From positions 171,540,501 through 171,604,500 of the forward strand of contig CM060833.1 in the NCBI GenBank assembly GCA_030762175.1: a stretch of 64,000 nucleotides of DNA. The letters run 5' to 3'. Shown piece after piece: positions 47,395-59,439 of the stretch; the first letter of the stretch is position 1; each line of letters opens with the position of its first letter. This DNA is from Metallyticus violacea. Its lineage: Eukaryota; Arthropoda; Insecta; Mantodea; Metallyticidae. Position numbers and translations under genes: made by a program. Below the pieces are notes generated by a model, which worked only from the letters and a program-made list of their open reading frames with translations, was not told where the DNA came from and made no database searches.

Positions 47395-48397
47395 CATGCC
47401 GAAAGTAAAACCCAATGCTGCATTACAGTTTCGTATATGGTGGCGCTTTATTTCAAGTGACTGTAAATTTATGGTGTGAAAGTGGCAGCAGAGAAGAAAT
47501 TCGCCATTGAGCAGGATGTGAACTCAAAGAGGCTGCTTCTTGGGCTAAGTAAATTTACTTTTTATCAAGATCTGTGCAAAGCTTTTGTTTCCCAAATATT
47601 TCATTTATTGAATTAAAAAACAATGCATTCGAAGTTCTCTTGAGAAGTACATCGGAAACTGTTTCAGTGAAAATAGGTTTTGAATGCTGTGATGCACAAG
47701 ACAATAACATGGACAAGCAAAACATATGGGTCTCAATTGACGAGGCAGCAGATCCTATGGGACGCTACATTATAATTAATTGTCTGGACGATGAATGAAG
47801 AAAAGATTGGTAAATTGCTTCTTCTAAATTGTCAAGTACTGGAGAAAGCAAACCACCCTACCAGCCTTTACGTGTAAGGACATTTCAATAAAAGTGCCTG
47901 GGATTCCTGTTGCACTAGCCTTAGTACTCACAGGCTGATAAACCTGAAAAAGAATTATAAAGTCACTTTACATTAAAAATTTCCAAAGTTTGCTTTCTAG
48001 CTGCGAAATGGAAGGTAAAGTGCCGTATATAGAATCAAATTTTGCATTTTTGCTAGGTATTAACTTATTATCCCTGGAACGTGTTTGTGCGGTGTCAAAT
48101 CAAATAGACTTAGGGAAGTCAGGTAAATTAGTATTCCAATAAATGGAAACAGTTTTGAATAAGAACAGTGGACTTGGCACACTATGCAAGATTTATTGGC
48201 AGGAAAGAAGTGCTCCTTTAATGATGCAGGAAAGGAAGCCGGATCCTGGAGATATTGGCCACTTCAAATATGCACTCCCTTCAGTCGACGTGAAAGGCTT
48301 TTTTGCTGCCCGTTTAGTTGAGAGTCGCAGTCCATCACATTTGAAAATCGACGGAAGTTGTCTAACTTATTGCAATGTAAAAGTAAATGAGAGATGA
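47395..48397 (+). pseudogene. CGBP1-like hAT-derived pseudogene
   Basis: Plus strand with several frame changes: MPKVKPNAAL (47397), VAAEKKFAIEQ (47480s, zinc-finger tail), LGLSKFTFYQDLCKAF (47540-47590), FIELKNNAFEVLL, QNIWVSIDEAADPMGRYIIN (47719-47778), VCAVSNQIDLGKSGK, ETVLNKNSGLGTLCKI (48147 on) and FKYALPSVDVKGFFAA (48263 on; cf. the hAT dimerisation motif KYAP-TSVDVERSFSA). The order agrees with CGBP1-like proteins of insects, which derive from hAT transposases. No frame is intact over more than ~95 codons. Confidence 0.6.
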
Positions 48398-49469
48398 CTG
48401 TATACGAAAATTAAAATAAACGCAGCTTTCGGTATTGTTGCTTTTCTTATCAAATACTTTTAAGTGATTTTGTGAGTAAATACAAATATTAATGTAATTG
48501 TAATTTTCAGGTAATTTAAACTTAATCTTAGGTCATGAAATCATGTTTCAATGTTATTTAAGGTAAGAAGTAGTTGCAGCCTACAAAGAGGAATGCTTGC
48601 AAAGTAAAGCACTGTGGGCACCTCCGGAAATGCTTCCAGACCAAGGATATCATTTTCAAATAAAAATATAACAAGTGTGCCTTTTAGCTGTGGAGGTTTC
48701 TCATAACAATCTAGTGACCCATCAATTATGTGGGATGTTCCTTTCATTTTCATAATTGAACGAACGCAAAATGGGTACATTTTAACATACTTTTTACAGC
48801 GTTTGCTTGCTTAGGCATTGCATGGTGTGGTATAATTAAAGAAGGAACACCAGTAATGGAATTAACAAAATGAATGTCATAAATGTAATTTAATTATTTA
48901 ATTAATTATAGAAATGTTACCGTTTCTTAACTCGCTGTACAGTTATAGAGAAGAAGTGTTTCATTTCACACCAATATCTTTTAATATAAATAATATTTAC
49001 TTTGGTATCACTGCACGTTGTCTTCATGGACAGGAAATAGTAACATGCATATGTTTTTGGAGTTGATTGCCAAATGTTAATGTCACTGCACTTTTATCAA
49101 GTAGCAAACTGTTAGGCAAAGGTAAATGTTCTTGTTCCAGTTAGCCAAAAGCAGTTGCAGAGTAACCGGTATATTGACATTCAACAGAAGTAACAGTGAA
49201 AGTTACCGCACCCTGGAATAAACGGAACATATCGCAACTGACAGAGGTGCGGTCTGTGCATTTTCATCTCTAATATTGGGCGTGCCTGTAAGTTTCCGAG
49301 TTTAACAACAGGTACCGCTCTCGGTACTTCGCAGAGGGCCAGTGAATAGTGATGGATTTATAGATAGCTTAGTTGATAAACTTATCTTTCAATTAATCAT
49401 AAGACTTGTTGTAAGAATTCACAGACTTGGTGAAAAATGTCATGCAGTCATTATAAAGTGTGGAAAATG

Positions 49470-49470
<1 letters not shown>

Positions 49471-49530
<60 letters not shown>
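49471..49530. repeat. (ATA)n microsatellite
   Basis: About 20 perfect ATA/AAT units. Confidence 0.95.
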
Positions 49531-50752
49531 GTGATGATCTGCAAAACTACATTTTCTTTCGGATTCAGATCTCAGGGTTGGTTCTTCATATGTGAACTAC
49601 CTAAAAAGTTTTGTTCAACTTCGCCCCGTGAAAAGTGGTGGATTTGACACTTCGGAAGCTTAATGTTGATACTCACCGACTCGCGAATGCAAAACAGTTT
49701 CTTACATGGAACATTTTTTAACGCAAGAACTATGCTCTGAGCCACCATCAGATATAATAGGTTTTAATTCATAATGTCACAAGTAGGTGTGATGAAAAAT
49801 TTGTCGCAACAAAAGAAACATCAACAAATGTTCGCCAGGGCTTCATTAGAGGAAAATAGAATTCCTTGTTTAAGTTTTAACTAAAGAAATATAAAACTGA
49901 AAGATGCGATCCTCGATATCTACTCAAAAAGATCGATTAGTTCACATTTTCAAACATCTTCCGACATTTCGTAACTATGAATAAGTTGTGGGCCCATTAT
50001 GATCATGAAATCAAAATACAAAGAAAGAAATCTCTACCTATGAGATATTCAGGACGCAATATCATGATGTCTCTTCTTCCGGTTGAGGAAACACAATAAC
50101 ATCCATTATAATGCAAATTTAGTTTCCAAATTGCGACATGTATTCAAGGAGAAACGTCGTTGGAGGCTGAGACAAGATGATGTTTCAAGTATGTCTGGTG
50201 ATAAGGCAGGGTTTGAAATGCTGAAATATTGTTTACTGTCTATATGAAACTAAGGACTTCAGACTTTTCCCAAAATTGAAAGAAAACCTTCAAAGACGTA
50301 ACTTTTCATCACATTTAAAGTCATGGAAAACAATGATTTGTAGAGGAATCTATAGAAGTACTATAGCATTTCCTGGAAAAAGTTGATCAGTGTCCAAGGA
50401 CAGTGTGTTGAAATATGGTCTAGATAGGTCAGGAGTGAAACGTAAAGATAAAATCTGAAATCAATATGCTTAGAATTATTTATTGAATCTCAGATTCTAA
50501 TTACTTTATTCATAAATACAATTTGTAAAAATAGTTTATAGCAATAATTTTTTAAATTTTTTTCTGATGTCTCCTTAAACATTTATTTGATTATTTATTA
50601 AAACATTTTAAAGTTGATTTTCATTGTTTTGAAACTTGTTATTACTGCAATGCCATAAAAAGAATTAAAAATGCTGTTATTGTCTTCTGAGTAGCTTTAT
50701 CTTTAGGAAGTATAGTATTAAAAATAAAAAAATTCAATTAGGATGTTATAAG

Positions 50753-51045
50753 ATTACTTTTTTGATCTCCATGTCTAGAGTATGTTTGCCTTGTAGACCC
50801 AAGAACACGCGTTCAAACCCAGCTAGGGTAGATGAATTTTTTTCGGGCGTAAAAATCCAAAGTATGTCTTCTTTCGGTAGGCAAGTAAAGCGTTTAGTTC
50901 CATGTCTAGATTTACGACATGTGAAAGAACCTTCAGCCTGAAAAAAGAGGCCTCTGAGCAATTATCGCCATTCCAAGTCCAGAATTGAATGGAGTGCTGG
51001 TGGCCTGAGATTTTAAAGAGCGTCCTAAATAAACCTAATGATGAC
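50753..51045 (+). mobile_element. tRNA-derived SINE, family B, diverged copy
   Basis: Similar throughout to 57118-57402: TTTTTTCGGGCGTAAAA, AAGAGGCCTCTGAGCAA and GGCCTGAGATTTTAAAGAGC. The tRNA-like head is more decayed (GCGTTCAAACCCAGC as B box). Confidence 0.75.
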
Positions 51046-51271
51046 GATGATGATATGCCTCCAAGTAAGAAACCTCAACCAATAAAGTGTACACCACACA
51101 ACATTTTAATGGAGATTATGTGGAACAATTCATTTTATAGAATATTCAACTGATCCAAAAGCAATTTAATGACAATTTGCATTAGTAAATTACAACATTA
51201 TGGCATAACATATTTTTATAAAACTATAATAGCACGTGTCTCTCGAAAAACACATCTATTTGCAATTTTTA

Positions 51272-51275
<4 letters not shown>

Positions 51276-51312
<37 letters not shown>
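51276..51312. repeat. (TA)n microsatellite
   Basis: About 18 TA units. Confidence 0.95.
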
Positions 51313-51316
<4 letters not shown>

Positions 51317-51600
51317 TAATGAAATATTAAATGAAAGAGTCGTCGCGGTAGGCAAGTTTCTCTACACTCGCCGTAAAGAAGTTCGTTGTTTATGCGGCTC
51401 TCCTCAAGAGCAAAGGCTGCCGAAATTGTCTCCTACCTTGGATAACACAAAATCTCATGTGGCATATACAACGACGAAACTTGCTGCAGATTCTCGCCGG
51501 ATGACTATTGGTTTCCTCCATAGAGTCGTATGATTGCACCTTTGGCCACTGAAAAAGAATACTAAACCAATGTAAAGCGGTTTGGAATGGCAGCCACATT

Positions 51601-52160
51601 GGGTGCCAAATTTATGAACGGTTTGTCTTGGGAATGTTGTTATTGTCCACGTTGATGAACCAAATTATTAAGTGATTTCTGGATTCTTGTGGGCTGCCTC
51701 GGTGTTGTTGCGAGCTTCAACGGCAACGATATCTCAGGGTGGTTCCGCTCTTTCGTTGAGTGGGGCTCGATAGGATACCGGAAGGAGAATTTGAAGGTGT
51801 AAATGAGCACTAGGTATATTTACATAATGTATTTACTTAGTTTATTGTGTTTATTGCGTCCTTTAGCGCTCGATAGACTGGGCTACTCTGGATATAACTT
51901 CGTTACCGCGTATGAAACTTTCAGACGAGTACTACGAACTGCCGAACTGAACTGAACTAAGTAAGCCGATTGAATGCGTAAAATTGAGTTTTAAGTGCTT
52001 GGCTTGACTGCTTGCGTAGAATTGCATACCAAGTGACTGGCTGAAGTGTAGGACTGAGTAAATTGCGTGCCCCACAAGGTGGCCGCCTCCTTTATATATA
52101 AAATCGTTGACCAGGAGACGCATACTCGCGCCTTTCTTTAAAAGCTCAGATACAATTTGT
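51601..52160 (-). mobile_element. Probable LTR of a gypsy-type retrotransposon, minus strand
   Basis: On the minus strand: a TATA box TATATATAAA (52100-52091), two AATAAA signals (51855-51850, 51846-51841), and about 230 bases further TGGCACCCAATGTGGCTG (51608-51591), which looks like a tRNA-Lys-type primer binding site following an LTR. The LTR itself would span about 51609-52155. The right terminal dinucleotide is not a clean TG...CA. Nothing recognisable as gag or pol follows; the element seems truncated near the (TA)n tract at 51.3 kb. Not tied to a second LTR in this window. Confidence 0.42.
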
Positions 52161-52288
52161 TCATTTCATTCAATTTTAGCCACCTCACACTTCATTCGCT
52201 ATATTTGAACGTATTTAAGACTGTATCAGCATTGGATACTTTAAAGAGTTGTCGGTGGTCAGTGCCCCTCACCAGACGGTTTAAAAGT

Positions 52289-52313
52289 CCTTCCTTCCTT
52301 CCTTCCTTCCTTT
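52289..52313. repeat. (CCTT)n microsatellite
   Basis: About six CCTT units. Confidence 0.9.
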
Positions 52314-52541
52314 CCATGCTAAAGAAAGCGTGTCCCTTTAAAACTCGAGAGTGAGGTCATAAAAGCTTTCAAAAGGTTTTATGATGCTGTTGACGAATCC
52401 TCTGCTACTGCAAACGGAAAGACACCAAAGGAAGTTCCTATGTTGTAGTTACAGCTTATCACACAACAAACATACTAGTTATATTATTAATTACAATGCC
52501 AAGGTAGGACTGCATTAACATACATGATAATTATACGGGGG

Positions 52542-53262
52542 GGGGTGCCAAAATTGTTTACAAACTTTCACAGTAGATATCTATTTAATATATTTCAAAG
52601 TTAGACCGAAAAACAACAGTAATGTGTAGTAAGATGTTCTGTAAACAGATGTGACTCACATACATTATGATAGCGTTGCTAAATGACAGATAAATTAGCA
52701 ATGAACAAATGACGCCAAGAATATCGTAAATGAACAATGAACTAATGAAGCCAAGATTATCGTATGATGTTCTGTAAACAGACGTAATTCACATTACGTT
52801 ATGCTAACGTTACTACAACAAAATGGGGCCAAGATTTTCGTTAGAACAGCGGAAGGCAATTTTGAAGTGATATTGAAATCTGAGAATGTTGTTGAAGTTC
52901 AAAGACAATGGAGACGTGTGAACAGAAGAGAACGCGAGTAACAATTGCACGCATTCGAGACAAATTTGAGACTCATGGTACCGTATACCGTATATAATCA
53001 GCTACACTGGCAGCACTTCGGGAAGAAATTGAAACGGCATGTGCTGCAATCGTTGAGGACACTTTCGCAAACGTTGCTCAATCAGTAGTTCAGCGTGCTC
53101 AGAAGTGTATCGAGCCGATGGTGGACATTTTGAGCAACTGTTGTAACTGTAAAGGTGTAAGATGATTAGTGCTCATCTTTTTCTGTTTGTGTGAATTCAG
53201 ATTTGTTATATTAACACAGTTTTTTCTTTGCTTGAACCGTGTATTCATTTATTTGGCACCCT
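52542..53262 (+). mobile_element. IS630/mariner-like element, second copy, middle deleted
   Basis: Ends GGGTGCCAAAA (52543-52553) and TTTGGCACCC (53252-53261), as in the 30.2 kb copy, and the same leader (TGTTCTGTAAACAGATGTGA). Coding remnants are the N-terminal VEVQRQWRRVNR-type and RIRDKFETHG pieces (52890-52980), joined directly to the C-terminal LREEIETACAAIVEDTFANV and AQSVVQRAQKCIE (53008-53085). The catalytic domain between them is absent, so this is an internal-deletion derivative. Confidence 0.75.
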
Positions 53263-54245
53263 CTGCACTTTATTGGGGATGGATCGGAAAAACTGTTCCA
53301 ATTTATTATATATATTTCATAAAGTGCAGTCTACATTTCATTTTTCATTTATGCTCTAAAACTGCTATAACGTTTTGTATTTTTTTTAAAGGGGAAGAGT
53401 ATTATACATAGCATTAACGCAATATGCAATTTCTTCCTGCATACAAAATTCACCATGTATGAATGAGTTAATGTTCCTACAATTTAAAAGATGGTCGCAT
53501 TAAAATAAGCATTTTGATGGATTATCACATTTATAGCTTTTAGCACGTTGTGCTTCTTGCATTACGAAAAAGTAGCCTCACATTGAACAATGAGCAAGCG
53601 GGTAATGCTTATTGTGTTTGTAAAGTGTGGTGACGTAGTTTTGCATCATAAGCAGCGCCCGGATTTTGATGACATGTCGTCTATTTGCCTTATCTTTAAG
53701 TACTTAAATCATAAATTCTGGTCATAAAAATGAGACTTTCACATTGCATTTTTTCGTTATACCTTTTATTTTTGAAGTTTTAGGACTTTTTTTAAGTTTT
53801 ACGCATCTTTTGAACTTACTTTAGCGTTTTATGTCCCTTTCTGGTAAACATTTGCAATTATTTAGTTAATAATAATATTAATTATAACTAAAAGGCAACA
53901 ATATTAAATTATGTTTCACTGATTAATTTTTAACCAATTGTAAATATTTACCTTCGTCGTTTTCATTAATAACAATGGAAACAAAAACATATTTCTATTG
54001 CCACGCGCTTGTAGCAACAGCCCGCTTGACAATGTCCAAGAACATTGTTGGCCATTAAAATTGCACTACATTGTGCATATTCATAATAGCCATGCGGAAA
54101 TAACGTCTGTCCACTCGCTCGGTTGTTAGACGCGACTGTTGGAATCCTTCGTGTTTGTGTTTTCATCCTACCTTTATCCACTGATCATATATTCCTTTCG
54201 TCCAATTTCTCGGAATGGCATTAGGCACTCTCGTAATGCCACAAT

Positions 54246-54536
54246 ACCGCCACCGAGATCGTTAAGGCGCAGACTCGTGAGCGGGAGATCTGGGGTTCGA
54301 GTCCCGCCAGGACATTCCTCTCTGACTGAGGTTTTTTCCAGGTTTTCCTCAGTCTTCATAATTGGAAAATGCCGGGGAAGTATCCTAAATTTAGGCCTGG
54401 AACGTTTCTTGCCTTAAAATAAACTCCTTTCCCAATTTATCATTTCATTTCATGTATCATCAGTGTTCACCGCCTGTGCTGCCACAGTAGTAAAAACGGG
54501 CGTTAAACACCATTCAAAAAAAAAAAAAAAAAAAAA
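54246..54536 (+). mobile_element. tRNA-derived SINE, family A, best preserved copy
   Basis: Flanked by an exact 13-bp duplication GTAATGCCACAAT (54233-54245, 54537-54549). The head contains CCGAGATCGTTAAGGCGCAG and GGTTCGAGTCCCGCC (A- and B-box-like, RNA polymerase III promoter), the body CTGACTGAGGTTTTTTCCAG, and it ends in a poly(A) tail of about 21 A. The exact duplication and clean tail make it the youngest insertion in the window. Confidence 0.9.
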
Positions 54537-55178
54537 GTAATGCCACAATTCCCCAATTTCAAATTCAGACGCCTGTTGGTATTGGTATCGTATTTTACGA
54601 GATATGTGGTTCGCTTCTATTATGTGTGTTGCAATTTCAAAGGCCAGCAGTGCATAGGTACATATTGAAAGTCGGTGTCTTATTACATTTTGCCCAGCAT
54701 GCTTTTGATTTATTTTTACTGCCACACTTTTAGTTCGTGTAAAATTTTATAGAGGGAAGTTTGGTTTTCTGCTCCTGCAGTTTCACTCAGATATACATAT
54801 AATATATTTAGGCATTTTACGTATGTTTTAGTTCTTAAACAATTTAAATTAATTTTAGGAAATTTTGTTAATATTTTGGGTCATTTTATTTAAAGATATT
54901 TTTAAATAATTTAAAGTCGAGCCTCGGTCATATGAAATGCTGGAAACAAATCCTGTTCACTTCAGTGCACTGGAGCAATTTGGCTGATTCTGTCTGCAAC
55001 TCTTGAATGGTAATGCTGCGAATGTTTTCTTTACGTTCACCCAGATTTCGGAATTGTTGATGCCCAATTTTCCTTTTAAATTGTCCTAGAGATAAATTTG
55101 CACACAGACATGTCAGGAGACCACGTTGACTATTTGCTGACAGTTCATTCTTGCGAAAATATTACATGAGCCCGTAAA

Positions 55179-55805
55179 GTGAGTCGCATGAGCAGGCAAC
55201 ACGACCTCACCTGCCGGCGCCGATTCTGTGTCTCCGCAAGAGGCACAGATCATTACACTAGTCGGGCCGCATGCCCGCTCCAGCCTGGCCGTCAACCAAA
55301 CTCCGCAGTCTCCACTCGCGCACTGCCAATTACAACACAGCGCCATCCAGCACCTCCACCGGCATCGCTCCCAAGCACAGGCCCCGGCGCTGCCTCCTCA
55401 AACTCCGCTCCTCGGACCCCCCAGACGGCCTCATCATCTACCTCTCCTCATCCAGAAAACAACACCATCATAACGGAACTAACCGACAGGGTTCACGCTC
55501 TAGAGAATAACCCAACTACACACCTCAACAATCTGCAAACCACAGCCGCCGAACTCAGGGGTATACTCGAAGAGCAGCAAGCAGAAGCGACCTCCGAAGA
55601 CCACGACTCAATCCTGGACCTCTTAAAGAAACAAGCCGCACTGACCCGACGCAGTCGTGATGCTCTTGCATCGAGGCTCGCCAGCATACAAGAGACATTG
55701 CCTGAACTTTGGAACCCCTGCTCTACTCAAGCCATAGTCTCAGACATCAAACCCACCAGCACCAGCAACACATTCAGACTCAATTTCTCTCCTGTCAAGA
55801 AATAA
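55179..55805 (+). CDS. GC-rich open region of unknown origin, coiled-coil protein
   Basis: 208 codons, far richer in GC than its surroundings. The N-terminal third is Pro/Ser/Ala-rich (PAPPPASLPSTGPGAASSNS), the C-terminal two thirds are helical with heptad-like spacing (ITELTDRVHALENN, LQTTAAELRGILEEQQAEA, LLKKQAALTRRSRDALASRL). The frame closes at TAA 55803, but a +1 shift near 55788 opens LLSRNNLVRLDRLEEAFSEL and continues 67 codons to TAA at 55990-55992 in the same style, so a frameshift mutation is likely. No family recognised; a retroelement ORF1-like or viral-derived structural protein is possible. The start ATG is uncertain. Confidence 0.4.
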   Translation: MSRMSRQHDLTCRRRFCVSARGTDHYTSRAACPLQPGRQPNSAVSTRALPITTQRHPAPPPASLPSTGPGAASSNSAPRTPQTASSSTSPHPENNTIITELTDRVHALENNPTTHLNNLQTTAAELRGILEEQQAEATSEDHDSILDLLKKQAALTRRSRDALASRLASIQETLPELWNPCSTQAIVSDIKPTSTSNTFRLNFSPVKK

Positions 55806-56215
55806 TCTCGTTCGCTTGGACAGACTTGAAGAAGCCTTTTCAGAACTGCGGACATACTGTCGCAAACAGTTTGATACCATCAGGAGCTACTCCATGACAG
55901 CAGGACACCACCAACAGTCACTCTACTTGCTAGCCAACAACATTCCAAACGTTTGTCAGAACGACATTCAACTATTAATTAACGATGATTAAGACGTATC
56001 CTACCCCAACGCCCATGCTGTCCTTCCCATACCGTCACCTCCATTCCCCCGGCTCCACACAGCGTCTTGGCCATGTGTGTACCCGGTACTGACGCCCCTT
56101 GCCCGCTTCCGGTCATTGATCGGCAGCTCCCCATTTCCACCGCTACTAACGAAGGTGCTCAATGCGGGACCTCCTCTTCCACTCCTCTCCAGCATCCGCC
56201 TTAGATTAAAAAAAA
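55806..56215 (+). other. Frameshifted continuation of the GC-rich region and its A-rich end
   Basis: 55789-55992 continues coding in the next frame (ending CQNDIQLLINDD). From 55993 to 56205 the DNA stays GC-rich and Pro-codon-rich without a convincing frame, then ends at an A-run (56206-56216, ATTAAAAAAAAAG), after which base composition drops to that of the surrounding DNA. The A-run at the composition boundary would fit a retroposed insertion. Confidence 0.35.
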
Positions 56216-56747
56216 AGTTAAGGTTGTGCTTTGTTTGGAAACAATCATATTCAGAGTTAACAGATACCACGGTAGTTGAGTTAAACAAAACGAAAGCAAT
56301 GAACTTACCCGGTAATGAGCCGCGGAGACCATGGGTTCCTTATATCAAAACACTCCTGAGCAACTTGTGAAAGTTTGTCGGTGTAGTTCGAATTCATCCT
56401 GTAGTGTTCGAGCACTTAAACTTGACCATCACCGAATTCTCCTAATTTGTTAATCTGAAGTTAACTTAGCAAGATGCTAATCAACGGTTATTTTCACGTT
56501 TTCAAGAAGAATCAGGTAATTTCTGTAATTTGAACGGAATAAAATTAAAATGAAACAACATTTAAATTATTGTAACCGACCCATTTGACATTAGACATGA
56601 ATGCACCACAATGTAGCTAAATTAAAATAATCAAAAGGGAACGGTTCACCAGCACAAAAATCATGTGATAAACCAGGAATTAAAACAGCAAAAAAACACA
56701 TAAAAATCTGAACGTTAGGAAGAGTATGTTGTTTACTTACCATCTAG

Positions 56748-56998
56748 CTGGACCCAGTCTGTTTTGTGCTGAAGACACGTGAGCGCGATATCTGAGGTTC
56801 CATTCCCGCAGGACTATAAGGAGTTTTTCATGTTTTCCTCAGTTCTAATAAACAAAAAATGCCTGGGTGGGGCCTTAAACTTAGGCTTGGAACACTTTAC
56901 TCCCTAAAAACACTTTGCCAGTTAATATTTCATCTCATGTATAAACAATCAAGTTCACCACCTGTAATGCCTCAGCAGTTAAAGCGTCAATCGTCCTG
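56748..56998 (+). mobile_element. tRNA-derived SINE, family A, decayed copy
   Basis: Contains GAGGTTCCATTCCCGCAGGA (decayed B box), TTTTTCATGTTTTCCTCAGT, AAACTTAGGCTTGGAACA and ATTTCATCTCATGTAT segments as in the other copies. The head is mostly lost. Confidence 0.7.
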
Positions 56999-57117
56999 TA
57001 GCACTTTACATTGACAGTTTGTTTTCTTGGAGTTAGACAATATTTTGAAATATTTATATTATCTACTAAAGATCTTAAATCGTTGCATACAGTAGCACGA
57101 TATTTCAAAGCCGGTGT

Positions 57118-57402
57118 GTCGGTCCTGGTGATGTAGGGGTTACCATACTTGTCTCCTAAACCCAAGATCGCGGGTTCGAACCCGGCCAGGACCGATGGAT
57201 TTTTTCGGGCGTAAAATTCCTAAGTATGATTTCCTTCGGAAGGGAAGTAAAGCCGTGGGTCCCGTGTCGTACATTTACAGCACGATAAAGAATCGCAAGC
57301 CTGAAAGAAGAGGCCTCTGAGCAAAATTTGTCGGCCGTTTCACGCCCCGAGTTGAATGGGACGCTAATGACCTGAGATGTTAAAGCGCGTCCATAAATAA
57401 AT
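57118..57402 (+). mobile_element. tRNA-derived SINE, family B, with well kept tRNA head
   Basis: The first ~73 bases resemble a tRNA: GGTCCTGG pairs with CCAGGACC, and GGGTTCGAACCCGG is a perfect T-arm/B box. The anticodon arm is imperfect with CCT in the loop. The body carries TTTTTTCGGGCGTAAAATTC and AAGAGGCCTCTGAGCAAAAT, and the tail is ATAAATAAATGAATC. Confidence 0.85.
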
Positions 57403-57639
57403 GAATCAAGTCGTTATCCTTGAACGGACGCGCAGTCTCAGCTGGATATCCAATGGATTTGATGACTTGCATTGCAGAATGGTTGGGGGATGGAACGTAA
57501 ACAAGTGTACGTTAGAATACAAATATATGCTTTCTGTTTCTGTAATTACTGAGCCATGGTCATTAGAGCAGTGTTTCTCACCGCTCGTAAAAGTGAAATA
57601 TACGACATGGTGGTAAGTCATTTCTTAAATATCAAAAAA

Positions 57640-58060
57640 TGCGATCACCTAACTTTCCAACCACTTTTGCTTTTTTTGGTGTTGGTGATGATGGGGCTTT
57701 GCTGTTTGCTCTCAGGGTAGAAATGATGTATCCAGGTTTCATCAGCAGTGAGAGAAACATCACAATTCTTGGTACACAAACAAGTCTCATGTACAACTTT
57801 TCATTTACGAAATTGTGGGTGGCCCTGTGAACTTTTCAGTTTTTCTAAAAGTTTTTTCAATGTTATTTAACTATCCTCTTTCACAATATCAACAGCGTTA
57901 ATGTTTTATTTTCAAACTGGATCGTCGGATCCACCTTCCTTTGAAATTGATTGCCTCCTCTCTTTAAACATTTAAACCATTTTCGAGCAATTCTGTAAAC
58001 AGAAACTCTTTATAGGTCTGCTGTAACAGGCCTTAGCTAAACATGTTGTCACCTCCATTT
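57640..58060 (-). pseudogene. mariner-like transposase fragment
   Basis: Minus strand: SLTADETWIHHFYPESKQQS (57750-57690), preceded in another frame by a VVHETCLCTKN-type linker and, near 57930, by decayed HTH sequence. The DETWIHHF block holds the first catalytic Asp. No ends found. Confidence 0.55.
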
Positions 58061-59439
58061 CGCTATAGGCGAAATTGAATATGTCTCAACTTTTCACAGG
58101 AAGTGACAACAATGAAGCTATAACCACTATATCACGAAGGCCAAATTGGCATAATACAGTGTTCAGGACTTTCCATTGCATCTTAAAAGTGTTAATGAAT
58201 TGATTTTCCACTTCTTGGATTTATAATATACATATATTAAATATTGCTGGAGACAGTGGGCAACCTTATTTGGCACACTGATTTGTCGTTATAAATTTGA
58301 TACTAATTTTGTCTCCTTTGTCAATAAATATAGATCTTACAAACTACTTAAACTGCAAACTTAAAGTTGGTAAACTAAAATCTCGTCTCTTTTAAACTAT
58401 GAGTTCTACCATTAACATACAACCTAAACACGAGCAGCCTTGCGGATACAATTTTGCCTCCATCAAAATACTCTCATTAATTATATTCAATCGTTTAGTA
58501 AATATCTTAGTATAATTCTTATTAGCTGCATTTAATAAACATTACCTCTATATTTTTGACAGTTTTCCCGTTTTCTTTTATGAGTATAGGATATAGAGCA
58601 CTTTCTTCCATTTCTGCATATGCAGAATGTTTCGGAAATAGTTTTACAATCTTTGGTGATAGGTTCCTCATACCAAAACAGGAAAAAAGTTCATATGAGT
58701 TAACAAAAGTTTATTTCAGAATTACAATGACTACTTCTTTCACATCTACAGTATAGTTATTACAAATTCACATAAACGGCTAACCTTCAACAATGCTATT
58801 GCTGCATTTTACGAATAATATTTTGTCTTATAAGTATGCAATGCTGATGCGCCAAGTGCACCAACAGACTTGTATCGATAACATCATTCTATTACTTAAC
58901 TAAATTGTTACATTACACTTGGAAACGCTTTAGTAAACTTTAATTAATAACTCAAACACTAAGGATTCCCGGACATATGTTTATGTCGACTTTTTTTCTT
59001 GTTTTGGTGCGAGGAACCCGCCACCAAAGTTTGTAAAAGTATTTCCGAAACACCCGGGTATTAATACTTTCTGTCTTCTTTTACTTTCTAGTGATGCACT
59101 CTTTAATAGCTCTATATTTATAGGAAAACATTAAGCAGAAGAACATTTGCCGCCAGTTAACATTTATATCATCGTCTTTGTCGTTATGATAATCATAGCC
59201 TCTGTACTGCCTAAAGGGCACACTAACAAACAGTTTATAAGCATTTGCCCTTTACGCACAGATTGCATCGTCCGTTTTGACAGATACCAAACCACTAACT
59301 CACTGTAGCAGCATCTGGTTCCCAGCCAAAACTATGTAACTCATATCGGCCTCGATCGTTATCTTCCAGTACTTGCTCGCGCACATTGTAGTAACAAAAC
59401 CGGCCTTGAAATATGACTGCAAAAAATAGTTAATGAAAG
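58061..59439. other. Intergenic, nothing recognised
   Basis: No coding or repeat motif identified. Confidence 0.45.

Noticed and set aside
49342..49647. Plus-strand open frame with a poly-isoleucine run
   Set aside because: The frame is created by the (ATA)n microsatellite.
42976..53262. CRISPR-like or other phased arrays
   Set aside because: Repeats here are simple microsatellites; no spaced direct repeats with unique spacers occur anywhere in the window.
57118..57191. Functional tRNA gene
   Set aside because: The anticodon arm is imperfect and a SINE body with a repeat at 50.7 kb follows directly.
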